Source of the DNA: Ulota crispa
Taxonomy: Eukaryota > Streptophyta > Bryopsida > Orthotrichales > Orthotrichaceae
NCBI GenBank assembly: GCA_963920765.1
Contig: OY987246.1
Span: 19,154,868-19,218,867, forward strand
Length of the DNA stretch: 64,000 nucleotides
Direction of reading: 5' to 3'
The translations under genes were made by a program, and so were the position numbers. Shown here piece after piece: positions 36,495-46,410 of the stretch. Numbering within the stretch: position 1 is the stretch's first letter; each line of letters begins with the position of its first letter. A model generated the notes under the pieces. It ran no database searches and was not told the origin of the DNA. It saw nothing but the letters and a program-made list of their open reading frames with translations.

Positions 36495-37108
36495 AGGTAA
36501 CCACACCCATCAGCCTGACCGTCTCCATGGGCGTCACTAACATCATAATTAAAAAAGCAACTGCTTATGAGTGAACCAAGTGATGATTATGGGTGACAAA
36601 GTGATGATTATGGGTGACAAAGTGATGGTTGTGGTGACTGGTATGATGGTTTTGAGTACCCATCTCACTATTTAAGAACCAATAAGTCTTGTTTTTAGCA
36701 TCTCTTACACATGGTTCCTACAATTTCAATGATTTAGCACTTTGGAAAATACCCATGCACACATGACTATGTGGATAACTTCCCAAACGAAGCTAATATT
36801 TTTTGTTCTCTGTTTCCAATTTAATGATATAATTTTTGCCCTTGTCCAACTACCCTAACCACTAGAAGAAAAATAGGGATAAACGATTACCATAAAGTGC
36901 CAGTTGTAGTCCACAATAACTGCCTTACAACTGCACAACAATTGCACAACTAGAATCTAGTTGTGCAATTGTTGTGCAGTTGTTTGTGCAGTTGTAAGGC
37001 AATTATTGTGGACCACGACTGGCACTTTATGGTAATTGTTTATCCCTATTTTTCTTCTAGTGAACCATGCTAAAGTGCTTAAACTCACGTTTATGGGAGT
37101 GGTTTCCT
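36495..37108. mobile_element. TA-flanked AGGTAA-family MITE with a nested CACTA foldback
   Basis: The ends AGGTAACCACACCCAT and ATGGGAGTGGTTTCCT are inverted with TA flanks (36493-36494 and 37109-37110). The interior matches 54136-54799, for example AAGTGATGGTT and TTTTTAGCATCTC. A 22-bp tandem repeat (TGATGATTATGGGTGACAAAG) occurs at about 36580-36640. The CACTA foldback at 36860-37062 interrupts it. Confidence 0.8.
36860..37062. mobile_element. CACTA-like near-perfect foldback, 203 bp
   Basis: It begins CACTAGAAGAAAAATAGGG and ends CCCTATTTTTCTTCTAGTG, with a 3-bp duplication AAC (36857-36859 and 37063-37065). The arms are almost identical inverted copies of about 95 bases joined at GAATCTAG. 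The short terminus and 3-bp duplication are diagnostic of CACTA. Confidence 0.92.
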
Positions 37109-37161
37109 TAAGACCAATCTACCTTACTCCACCAAGGCAAAAAAATTTACACACCACTTAA

Positions 37162-38215
37162 CCCTTTAAGGTCTGGTTGACCATTTTTTGGTCTATTTAG
37201 ATACATTATCATTGGTATCCAAAGTTTGACAATGAATTTAGTTATGGATGAAAGGGGATGGGTGTGGGGAATTTAGAAATGAATGTAATGGGACAAATTC
37301 CATGAAGATCCGTGCCGGCATGTGGTGTAGGGGTTGAACAAACTGCTTGCATGCATGCTAAAAATACGCAAATCATTTGGGAGAAAAACAACTCTAAATG
37401 CAAAAGAGAATGGCATTTATATTGATAGACACAAGTTTAGGGAATGCTAGGTTGGAGTTTCATATGGTTCTTGATGGTAAAAAATGATAAACCCGACCCT
37501 ACAAGAACAAAAAATAATTCCTCAACAAGAAACACGCTGCAAAGGTAGCTTGTTGTATGCATGCTCATTTCACCATATACAAAACTGAGAGATCTTTTGT
37601 AATTTGCAACAAAAGAACCCTCAATTGCCACCAAATTTATTGTGAAGGGCCAAGCATCAAATCCCATTCCAATGGTACAGTCAGATCTTCATTATAGATC
37701 ACAGTTAGGTATTTCTCATCTGTATTGAGTTAAGAACATGAAAACCTCTTGCCCGCCCCCAAATCAACCATAGACCTTGAATGGTTTAAGGGTTTTTATA
37801 GAGACTACACACCAAAGGAAATGTTACTTCAACGGGACCTTTAATCCTTGTACGCCAGATGGGTGGTTAAGCCTGTCCCTTTACAGTATTCTATAGTGGT
37901 TGGTAGGTGCCCATCCATTTTAATATTGTTTTCAAAAGTTGCAAAAGTCAACAGTACATGATGCCCTCATGAAAATTGCAATAACGCAATATGGGACCCA
38001 ATATGGTATCTTTGAATCTTCTTTCAATTTGAGTTACCTAAAAATATGAGTGTATTTGATGAGGTTATTTTTTGCCTTCCACTCTCAATTATGTATTTAT
38101 GATCATTGCTAAAAAAAATTAGATGCAAAAGAGCTTTTTTTCTCTCATACAGAATGTTTTTTTAGGAGCTAAGTTAGAGGACAAAAAACGTCCTCCCCGG
38201 TGTTTTGTCTAGGGG
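37162..38215. mobile_element. Possible TTAA-family element (about 1 kb)
   Basis: TTAA at 37158-37161 is followed by CCCTTTAAGGTC, and TCTAGGGG precedes TTAA at 38216-38219. The inner bases are only weakly complementary, so these may be ends of two different copies. Confidence 0.4.
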
Positions 38216-38603
38216 TTAAGGTAGTCAATTCTAAAATTGTTTAGTGATTTTGAACCGCCCATGTAGAGAGTGGAGAAATGGACATGACGTGGTTTGTAAA
38301 TTGTCCTCTTACAATCATTGAATGCATGAAAGAAAAGCTGTTTTTAATTGCATGAGCTAATCATTCTCTTTGCTTTTCCCAAATCTCTTCACAACTTACA
38401 ATTGAATGGTTCTTGGAAGGTTTAGGGTCATAATTAGATACCTATGACACATGCACTTTGAAAATTCATAAGTAATTCAAAAATGCTTCAAAATAATATG
38501 AAACGACTTGTGTTACATTCCACATTTATTTCTCTTTATCTAAATAGTGAACTAAAAGTCCTCCCATCCACGCATAACCATGAAAAAGGGGAATGAACCC
38601 TTA

Positions 38604-38824
38604 GGGCCAATTTCCATGGGGGGGCCGGAATTGGAGGCCCATCCAAGGTGACCCGGTTAGAACAAAGAAAAAATCTTGAAATGTTTAGAATGTGTAGAGT
38701 TCAGAAAGCAACCTTTGATTTTGGGTCTAGAGCCTTTAGGGATGTAGTTTGACTTTTACAAAACTAGAGGCTGGACGTCCAGGTTTGACCTCTCTAGCGA
38801 CCAACCCCCCATGGAAACTGGCCC
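38604..38824. mobile_element. Tourist/Harbinger-like MITE, copy 1
   Basis: TTA duplication (38601-38603 and 38825-38827); inverted ends GGGCCAATTTCCATGGGGGG and CCCCCCATGGAAACTGGCCC. The interior matches 62649-62865 in inverse orientation. Confidence 0.9.
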
Positions 38825-39120
38825 TTACCGGTTTAGACTAGCAATTGGCCAAAAAATTCTTGAATGTGATTGGTTGAAATTTGGGTTTTGACTGCTACAA
38901 GGTTCAAACTGAGGGTTTGTCTGGTACTTTTACATCCATGTTCATCAACCAATATAGGCACGTCAGCAAACAAGATAGTGAAGTTTTGGGACTTGCTCCA
39001 AACGTGATACCAAACTTGTTGGACAGAGGCACACTCTTAGATGACACACAATTACACAAAAAAGTTTATATCGTGAGAAACATTGGACACTGTGCTAATT
39101 TCAGTGTCTCTGCTGCCTCA

Positions 39121-39641
39121 GGGCATCATCAATGCAACACGGGCATTTGGACGGGCCCTGGGATGGCAAAAACTTTGCTATTTTTTGACTAGTGTATAAT
39201 TAGCAAAAGAGATTACTATCATTGGAAGCATATACAAAAACTTGTTATACAAATAAAATGACATATGGTATTGGAAATTGGACAAACAAATTAACACCCA
39301 TTGAAAAAATAGCTAAAGGACAAACAATATGGCAAATCTTGCCTAATAAAGAATAATTAGATAGTGGCACTCCAAATTTTCAGAATTTGGAGTGCCACTA
39401 TCTAATTATTCTTTATTAGGCAAGATTTGCCATATTGTTTGTCCTTTAGCTATTTTTTCAATGGGTGTTAATTTGTTAGTCCAATTTCCAATACCATATG
39501 TCATTTTATTTGTTTAACGAGTTTTTGTATACGCTTCCAATGATAGTAATCTCATTTTCTAATTTTACACTAGTCAAAAAATAGCAGGGTTTTTGCCGTC
39601 CTAGAGCATGCCCAAATGCCCGTGCTGCATTGATGATGCCC
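39121..39641. repeat. Near-perfect palindrome, 521 bp
   Basis: The arms start GGGCATCATCAATGC and end GCATTGATGATGCCC and are complementary almost to the centre, where CTCCAAATTTTCAGAATTTGGAG closes the hairpin near 39380. The arms are about 255 bases each with few mismatches. No protein is encoded. A transcript would form a long double-stranded hairpin. Confidence 0.93.
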
Positions 39642-40130
39642 TTAGAGCTTCTCTAGCCTTTCTCTGGAAACAGAGCACTACAAACTGATTTTCCCATGTG
39701 ACTTTCATTGTGCAGGGTGCGGCTCCAGGCGGGTGGTCTAGTCTCACTTGCAAAAACAAGAATGAAAATAGAAAACTATGGGACCACTGTTCGGAATCGT
39801 TGAAAGCGATTTGCGTTAACAGCGGGTAGTGCCATAACAGCAAACGAGTTTCCAAAATAAGAACATGTCAAATTTCCTGAACACACTGAAAACTACAATT
39901 TCAAAAAAGAAATTTGAAGAACCTAGCCTTCTTTTTGTGTGTGACAAGCTTGCAGTGTACCGAGATTCCGAGTCCTCGCAAGCCTGGGCCTGAAGCTTCG
40001 TCCTCTGGCGAGCAAGGCTGGAGCTGCTCTTATTGGATGGTCGGTTTTCGAGCCAACTACCTGAATAGTGGAGCAGAGGCCCAAGATATCCCATCTCTTT
40101 TGCAACTACGACTGACCCTCAGCTGCTTCG

Positions 40131-40200
40131 ATAAGCCCTAAAACCTCTTCAACCTCCGTCGCCCTCTCTCCTCTTTGCAATCTAGGGTTTGCTCCGACCT
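40131..40200 (+). promoter_or_regulatory. Telo-box and pyrimidine-rich leader, possible promoter of a non-coding or unrecognised gene
   Basis: AAGCCCTAAAACC (from 40133) and CTAGGGTTTG (40182-40191) are telo-box-like elements. They flank a CT-rich tract (CCGTCGCCCTCTCTCCTCTTTGC). In plants this combination marks promoters of ribosomal-protein and other translation-related genes and some small nucleolar RNA hosts. No convincing coding exon follows. Confidence 0.35.
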
Positions 40201-41857
40201 TCCTTGAAGTTTTGCTGTTGCGTCGCTAGTTTCATGGTTCACATACGGTTTTTATGTGTGCGTGCTGATGAGGCGCTTCGGGTCAGCGTTTTTCTGTTGG
40301 CGACCAAATCACGATTTGGTGCAATTGGGAGTGGAGTCCCTCCATTTTTCCACCAACAGCTGTGATTTGGTCGTCAGCAGAAAAAACCCTGCTCCGGGTC
40401 GAACTGTTGATTTTTGTTTTGTATTTGTGCCTTCCTGGTGTTCTGTCTTGTTGCGTTTTCTTTCCGAGGATGCCTTCTTGGTGAAGGTGTTCCGGGCGAT
40501 GCTGTGTCCCTAAAACCCATCATGTGATGCTTCTCGTTTAAGGTTTTGAACATGATGTCTATTAATAAACACTTAGCAAAGTATAGGATCTTATTATTTG
40601 GATATTGTGAAAATTAGTTGTGAATTTTTAAAGAGCAAACTGCCATTATACCCATAACTAATATTAAGGTTTCATGTTCACATGTTGTACATTCTTGTAA
40701 TTACACCTATTTATTTCTACAGATTTTCCAAGATTTTAGAGGTGATGGTTATGGCTTATGGGGATACTAACGTTTATGGGTGTTCCTAGCAATTTATATT
40801 CAAGACTTTTTTTTGTCGTCGTCCGTCTAGAGTTTGTGTATTTAAGGATTTGACATGCAAGGAAATGAGGACACTTTCCCCGGATGATCGAAGCTGATTC
40901 CAAGAATGCTATTCAGCTCGTAAGAGCCAAGCCAGAAAGACTGATCCTTCATGTCATTGAAGTGTTCGTTTAAGGTTTCCGGCATTCCCGTGTGTACAAT
41001 GCCGTCGCCTCTTGCGCGGTAATTGAATGGTGGAATATGCTAGATTAACTTGGCGAGTGGGCAGTTAGGCAGACTTTCTGTGTCTGTTGTTAACAATCAT
41101 TTGCCAATCATTTACTAATTGGTAGAGAATTTGAGTTTTGCTACATTGTACTCATGGTGTATGCTCGTTTATGAGTGTGTCTCCTTTGCCTTCTTGGCTG
41201 TAGCTACAGTAAAGATGGAGCATTAAGGATGTGTGCTCGCTTGATGAGTACATCGCTTACCGCGTTTCATACAGTTTCTTTGCTCTATTTTCGAGACTTG
41301 ATCCTCGGATCATCAGAGATGAGTCTTACCACATGTAAGAAATAGAAGCATTTTGCTGCTCCATGAAGGTTTTTATCACTGGTTTTTCTTTGCTTCTTTA
41401 ATAATTTGATGTTTAGGAAGAGGTTTTTTATTCGATATTGGAGTAACGATGATGTCTCGCTGCATTTGTAAATAGCCTAACGAAGTGGTATGGGAAGTAT
41501 CTGAACTACGCCTTACATTGAGCGATGTTTGACATTCTGATGTCTATTCATTGCGTTGTCATGATTCGTTTGTATGTGATTCTGGCTCCTTGGTTATTTG
41601 TTCTTGCTGTTGCCGGTTTCATTAATTTTTGTAATAGCTCTGGTATCATGGTCGAAGGTCGGCTGGACTTTGCTTAATGACGATGAGCATATACTTTGAC
41701 TGGCACGGCGTCCGGCCAGAAGACTCAGTATATATTTGGTCGTCTACGTGTCTGCATTCTGTAGACGGTCATTTTCCAGTTTCAACCCTTTCGTCCTCGC
41801 GTGATGAGATGCAAAACCTAAATCTTGGTACTCTTCAAAACGGCCTATCCTGTGGAC
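40201..41857 (+). other. GC-moderate stretch, possibly transcribed, product unknown
   Basis: Base composition is closer to the gene regions than to the AT-rich background. Open frames are short and match nothing. Stretches such as GGATGATCGAAGCTGA and GACTGATCC (40881-40950) loosely resemble C/D box spacing but miss the consensus. A diverged AGGTAG-family element occupies about 40541-40788. Confidence 0.3.
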
Positions 41858-41861
41858 TTAA

Positions 41862-42086
41862 CCCCTGAGCGCCTAGCACAAGTTCACTCAAATGTTAGCC
41901 CTTGGGAACTCATTCCAATCAAACAGATCCAAAAAAATTGATTGTACCAATTAGTAGTGCACATAGGCCCAGAGATCCAAGGAAAAGGATATGTCCTTTC
42001 ATTGTACCATTGAAAAGATTATAATGGTCAAACTATGAAATTTTTCAAAATTGAGAGGCCATATGTTGGCCCTTGGCGCTCAGGGG
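41862..42086. mobile_element. TTAA-family element (225 bp)
   Basis: TTAA at 41858-41861; TTCA in place of TTAA at 42087-42090. The ends CCCCTGAGCGCC and GGCGCTCAGGGG are exact inverses. Confidence 0.8.
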
Positions 42087-42369
42087 TTCAGTGAATTGTT
42101 TGAAGATCACTCTTTCTAGGTTTTTGGTTGTTGTTGCATCAACAAGCTTGGAATCTGATGTTGTTGTGACAATTCTTTTAGTTTTTAAACATTTGATTAT
42201 GGAGATTATGTAAAGCACCCAAATGTGACACTAGCTATTAGTGACATCTTAAGATAAACCTAAATAGACATCTATAAATAAACCGAAACAAACAAAGCAC
42301 TTGTAATTAAAATAAACCTAAATAAATAAACTCAAACAAATAAGATAGTTATAAATAAACTTGAACAAG

Positions 42370-42482
42370 AAACGTAAGCACCCAACCAAGACATGCAAGC
42401 ACCCGAATAAGACACGTAGGCACTCGAATGAGATATGTAGGCACCCAAACCAAACATGTAGGCACCCAATTTAGACACGCAA
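42370..42482. repeat. Minisatellite, about five units of 24 bp
   Basis: Units resemble GTAGGCACCCGAATAAGACA with variation. Read on the minus strand they produce an 8-residue periodic open frame, an effect of the repeat rather than a gene. Confidence 0.85.
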
Positions 42483-42755
42483 GTTAGCGTAAGAGAACAA
42501 AAATTGTGCAAGTGGTGGTTTATGATTGGAAGTGACATGGTCTTTCTATTGTCATGACATGGTTTTTTTGTTGTCTCTTCTTCAAGGATCTAGTCTACAC
42601 AATATGTTAATCTATGGAGTTACCTCCAATAATTTGAAATTTATTTAGAAGATCTCAAAAAATTCCAAGAACAAATTTGTTTGCATGTGTACCCATTTCC
42701 TAACAAACCTATGCTATTATATTCTCAAAAGAACCTCCAAATTATCACATCTTAA

Positions 42756-42979
42756 CCCCTGAACGTCCCAAACACCCTTTGTGGCTATACGTATGGCCGC
42801 ATGTACAGATTTATTTGAGTTATTCTGAGGACTTTCCAAAAAAAATTATGCATCTACCATCATACAACCCTTCAATATATATGCTTGTAACACTTGATTT
42901 CTAGCTAATTCAAACTTCTGTATATTGGTTGTGATTGTATTTGGTACTGTATCTCCAGAGCACAAGGGACGTTTAAGGG
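42756..42979. mobile_element. TTAA-family element (224 bp), nested
   Basis: TTAA at 42752-42755 and the variant TCAA at 42980-42983. Ends CCCCTGAACGTCCC and GGGACGTTTAAGGG are inverted. Confidence 0.75.
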
Positions 42980-43619
42980 TCAAGTAAGTGTCACTTTTGG
43001 GTGCTTCTACCTTAATGTATGGCAGCAGTGAAGGAAAAATATGGTCCCTAGATCTGTGATGTTAGACCTATGATGTTATTCTGATATCATGTTGGTGATA
43101 TCTAGCTGTCCCAGAACGAGTTTAGGGTGTTTCGTGAGATGGCTATACCCGTGGGAATAAGTGAAACGGTAAATACTAGGGAGGTAAATGTGGGAAAAAA
43201 TGTAGAAGTTTGGATATAGATTTTTGTTTTTGAAGTACAGTGTAAGTTGCGACCTTGGAGAAAATACAAGAGGTCCAATGATGACTACTTTTGCCTCTTA
43301 GGGCCACTTTAATATGGCCAAAAATTCAGAGGTTATTAATTTCCACCAAATTTGGCCATTTTAATCCTTAACACAATTATCTTCCAAATGCATACATGGG
43401 AGCACTTCATCATCCAAAGCAATAATGATTCAAAATAAGTTAAAAATTTCCCTAAGAACTTTAAAACTTATGAATTTTTGCAATGCCAAAATGCATACCT
43501 TGTAATGCATAAAAATTAAAAGTAATTTAAAAAACTAAAAAGTTTACATGAGGAGAAAGATGGATAAATGTTTAACAAATATTATGATGTTAACCTTTGA
43601 ATTCAGCTTTTAAAGGCTT

Positions 43620-43920
43620 TAACTTCATATTTGTTAATTTGGGAAAACAATAGGTACCATTTTGTACCTCATCTTAATCCAAAATAGCCACTTTAATTCA
43701 ATTAAGGAGGTCACCTTAAACCTAGTTAATGAATTTTTGTCCAAAATCTCAGAAGTCAATGAAATTTTTGTCCAAAAAAAGCATATTTTAGAAGATATAT
43801 ATCTCATTTCATTGGAAAACAGTCAACGGATTCCCAATTCAATGAATATGGTGTTCTTTGGAAAAAAAAGCCAAAAGTTCTACTTTGTACACTTTTTCCC
43901 AAATTAACAAATATGACGTT
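43620..43920. repeat. Foldback repeat
   Basis: TTCATATTTGTTAATTTGGG (about 43626) is inverted relative to CCCAAATTAACAAATATGAC (about 43896). Its outer limits may extend to 43299, where TTAGGGCCACTTT starts. Confidence 0.6.
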
Positions 43921-44158
43921 CTTTACATTATGGCCATTCAAGTTGAGAAGCTATTTAAATCTATTGCCAAGAGTTTGGTCTTTGGACTTACCTTTGGAAG
44001 CTTCACACTAAGGTGGGTGTACTTTTTGAAATAGTATTTTATTGCTTATTTTCAACTTGTTTTTTTTTTATTTCTTAACAATATTTAGCCACTCAAGGCT
44101 ATGTCCTCTTGACCCAGTTGTGTCAAGCAATGGGTCTCCAAAACACTCTTCATTCAGG

Positions 44159-44656
44159 GGGCATCTCCATTGGTTTTGCAAAATGCAGGCTTTTTGAAGC
44201 AGTTTGAGCGGGCCCTTCGAGGTGGTTTAGCACAAATATTTCGAGCAATCTCCACCTATGCAATCAAAAACAAATGTGTTAGGATAGTTGCGGTTTAAGT
44301 GGCCTTGCTTTGTGCAGGGGCAATGCTTTTCCTACCACACAAGCACTCAAGCCCCAGGACAGCTCCATCGCCAAGGCAACTCTTAGCAAATCAGAGATAG
44401 AACCCCCTCTGATAGATGCTAAGAATAGCACTCTCCCTAACCTTGCACTTACAAAATAGTAGTAATCTAAAATAGCCCATAAATTCAGCTCAGTAAGAGA
44501 GAAGAGAGTTCCAAGAGGTCACCATCCCCAGACCCATGTTTGGCAAGGCTGCTCTAAAACTCGGCTTAGGCAAGTCACCAATGGAGATCCAAATCATGAA
44601 TATTACCCTCTAGCCATGCTGTTTAGGCGGCTGGAGACAACTAGTGGAGGTGCTCT
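44159..44656. mobile_element. MITE with GCATCTCCATTGG termini, copy 2
   Basis: The ends GGGCATCTCCATTGG and CTAGTGGAGGTGCTCT are inverted. Related to 29018-29521. Confidence 0.65.
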
Positions 44657-44710
44657 AAATTTAATGAGCTTTGTCAATGGGCCTCCAAAACACTTTTCAT
44701 CCTAAATTAA

Positions 44711-45045
44711 CCCTTAAACATCCAAAAGGATGTTTTTTGTCCTTTGCCTCTAAAAAATCATTCTATATGACAGAAGAAAACAGTTTTCCTAGAAGTGATC
44801 ATAAACATATATTCCATCATGGAAGGCAAAAAATTACTTCATCAGATACACTCATACTTTTAGACAATTCAAATTGTGAGAAGATCCATACTACCCTTCC
44901 TACAATTTTTTTGAGGTCAGCTTGTACTGTTCACTTTTGCAGCTAGCTGAGCACTTGTTACACCAACATAGTTCTAAAATCCTTGAAAACACTGTAGAAG
45001 TCACAATAGCAAGCTGGCCACGAGGATGAGCCCGATGTTTATGGA
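44711..45045. mobile_element. TTAA-family element
   Basis: TTAA at 44707-44710 and 45046-45049; ends CCCTTAAACATCC and GATGTTTATGGA. The right TTAA is shared with the 50-bp element that follows. Confidence 0.65.
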
Positions 45046-45049
45046 TTAA

Positions 45050-45099
45050 CCCTTAAATCCCTGAGTGTCCCCTTGGGGGACAAATGAGGGATTTAGGGG
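45050..45099. mobile_element. Smallest TTAA-family hairpin (50 bp)
   Basis: TTAA at 45046-45049 and TCAA at 45100-45103. The unit is two termini back to back: CCCTTAAATCCCT and AGGGATTTAGGGG around a tight GTCCCCTTGGGGGAC hairpin. Confidence 0.75.
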
Positions 45100-45103
45100 T
45101 CAA

Positions 45104-45990
45104 TAAGTTTTATTCTATATTCCTATTGATGAATGGTCAAATGACTATTTATGGGTCATATTTGAAGTACAAGGATGGAGAAGAAGAACTTTTGAACTGA
45201 TGAATTCACTTGAAGTTTCAGGTTTGGAGTGCAATGCTGGAAATATTCTTACACTCATTTCCTAATGTGAGGTGACCCCAGCTAATTGCAACTTAAAAAT
45301 AGTAAATATGTGACTTTCATAAACTCACCAGTAAGTTATCCCCTAAGTGATGAACCTATGACCACTGCTTTTCATCTTTAGTGCATGTCACTTAATTTGT
45401 TGTCATTTGGCAACTAGATTTGAATGAAAAAATTTAAATTTATTTTTCAAGGATGAAACCTCATGTCTTCTATACTTCATAAAAAAATAGATTTAATTTG
45501 TGCAATGTTGTTTTTTTTGAGAATTTTTGAAGAAAAAATGAAGAAAATCACATCAAATAGAAAATCATTTCAAAAAATCTGAAAATTTCACCATGTTGTA
45601 TGTATTACAACGACAAACATCATGGTGTCTACTCAATTTCCGTGTCATTTTATAATTAGAAAATAATAGACATTGAAAATACATTTAAAGTTCAAATTGC
45701 AATAAAATACTCAATATTAGGGAATTTTCCAAATTTCAAATTGGAGTAAACACTAGAGTAGATGTCCTTCATTTTGTTAGTTGGGCTCAAATTCAAAAAA
45801 TATCATTCTTGTGGAAAAATTTCAAATCTAGAGCAAGGAGCAACAACTTCCCAAAATACACTAAAATATCATATTTTGTGTGATCTATTTTTTTACTAAC
45901 TTCTCATTTACAAAGAAAGAAATATTAACAAAATTACAAAATTCAACTGGATAGATCAACAACAACCCCTCATAATCCAACATCAACAAA
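45104..45990. other. AT-rich intergenic stretch upstream of the GT47 gene
   Basis: No gene or inverted repeat recognised. GC content rises after about 46000, where the GT47 leader probably begins. Confidence 0.5.
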
Positions 45991-46410
45991 ATATGGATGA
46001 AAAATGGTTTCAACTCGCTGTGGTTCAGTTTTCATTCGTTCGAGAGCCACTCAATGGCGCTCGCGGCGTTCGTGGGTTAAGTATACAAGCGACCCGGGGT
46101 CGTCTTACTACCGACGAGTACCGAAAAGCTGCAGCTAAGATCTCCGGCTTCGAAGCCTTTAGCCCCGATACTCAAATTCCTCGAAGACCTACCTCGAGAG
46201 GGAGCAAAAATTGGTCACACAAAAACCATTCTGCGCAAACGAGTGAAGATCTCACCATACCAATCAACTCCGAGCTCTGTCACCTGTTTCGAATTCGAAC
46301 CACACAGACAATCTTGCAGTTCCACAATACATCAACAATGCTCTGTTTTCCTTGTTTAGGTTTTTGTACTCCATAGCGAGATTACGGTGCTGTGGAGATC
46401 GCAGACATAG
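45991..46410 (+). promoter_or_regulatory. GC-richer leader region of the GT47 gene
   Basis: Composition shifts from AT-rich to balanced at about 46010. No TATA box stands out. The open frames here read into the leader without any family signature. Confidence 0.35.

Larger units (their letters stand above)
42207..43011. mobile_element. AGGTAG-family element with a nested TTAA element
   Basis: The left end TATGTAAAGCACCCAAATGT and right end CTTTTGGGTGCTTCTACCT are inverted. A 24-bp minisatellite (42370-42482) and the TTAA element at 42756-42979 lie inside. The left terminus is diverged. Confidence 0.6.

Noticed and set aside
40857..40950. Possible C/D small nucleolar RNA
   Set aside because: A CTGA box and a short terminal stem are present, but the C box departs from RTGATGA at two positions, so I list it only as a lead.
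42332..42538. Minus-strand open frame with periodic GAY residues
   Set aside because: The periodicity comes from a 24-bp minisatellite, not from a protein repeat.
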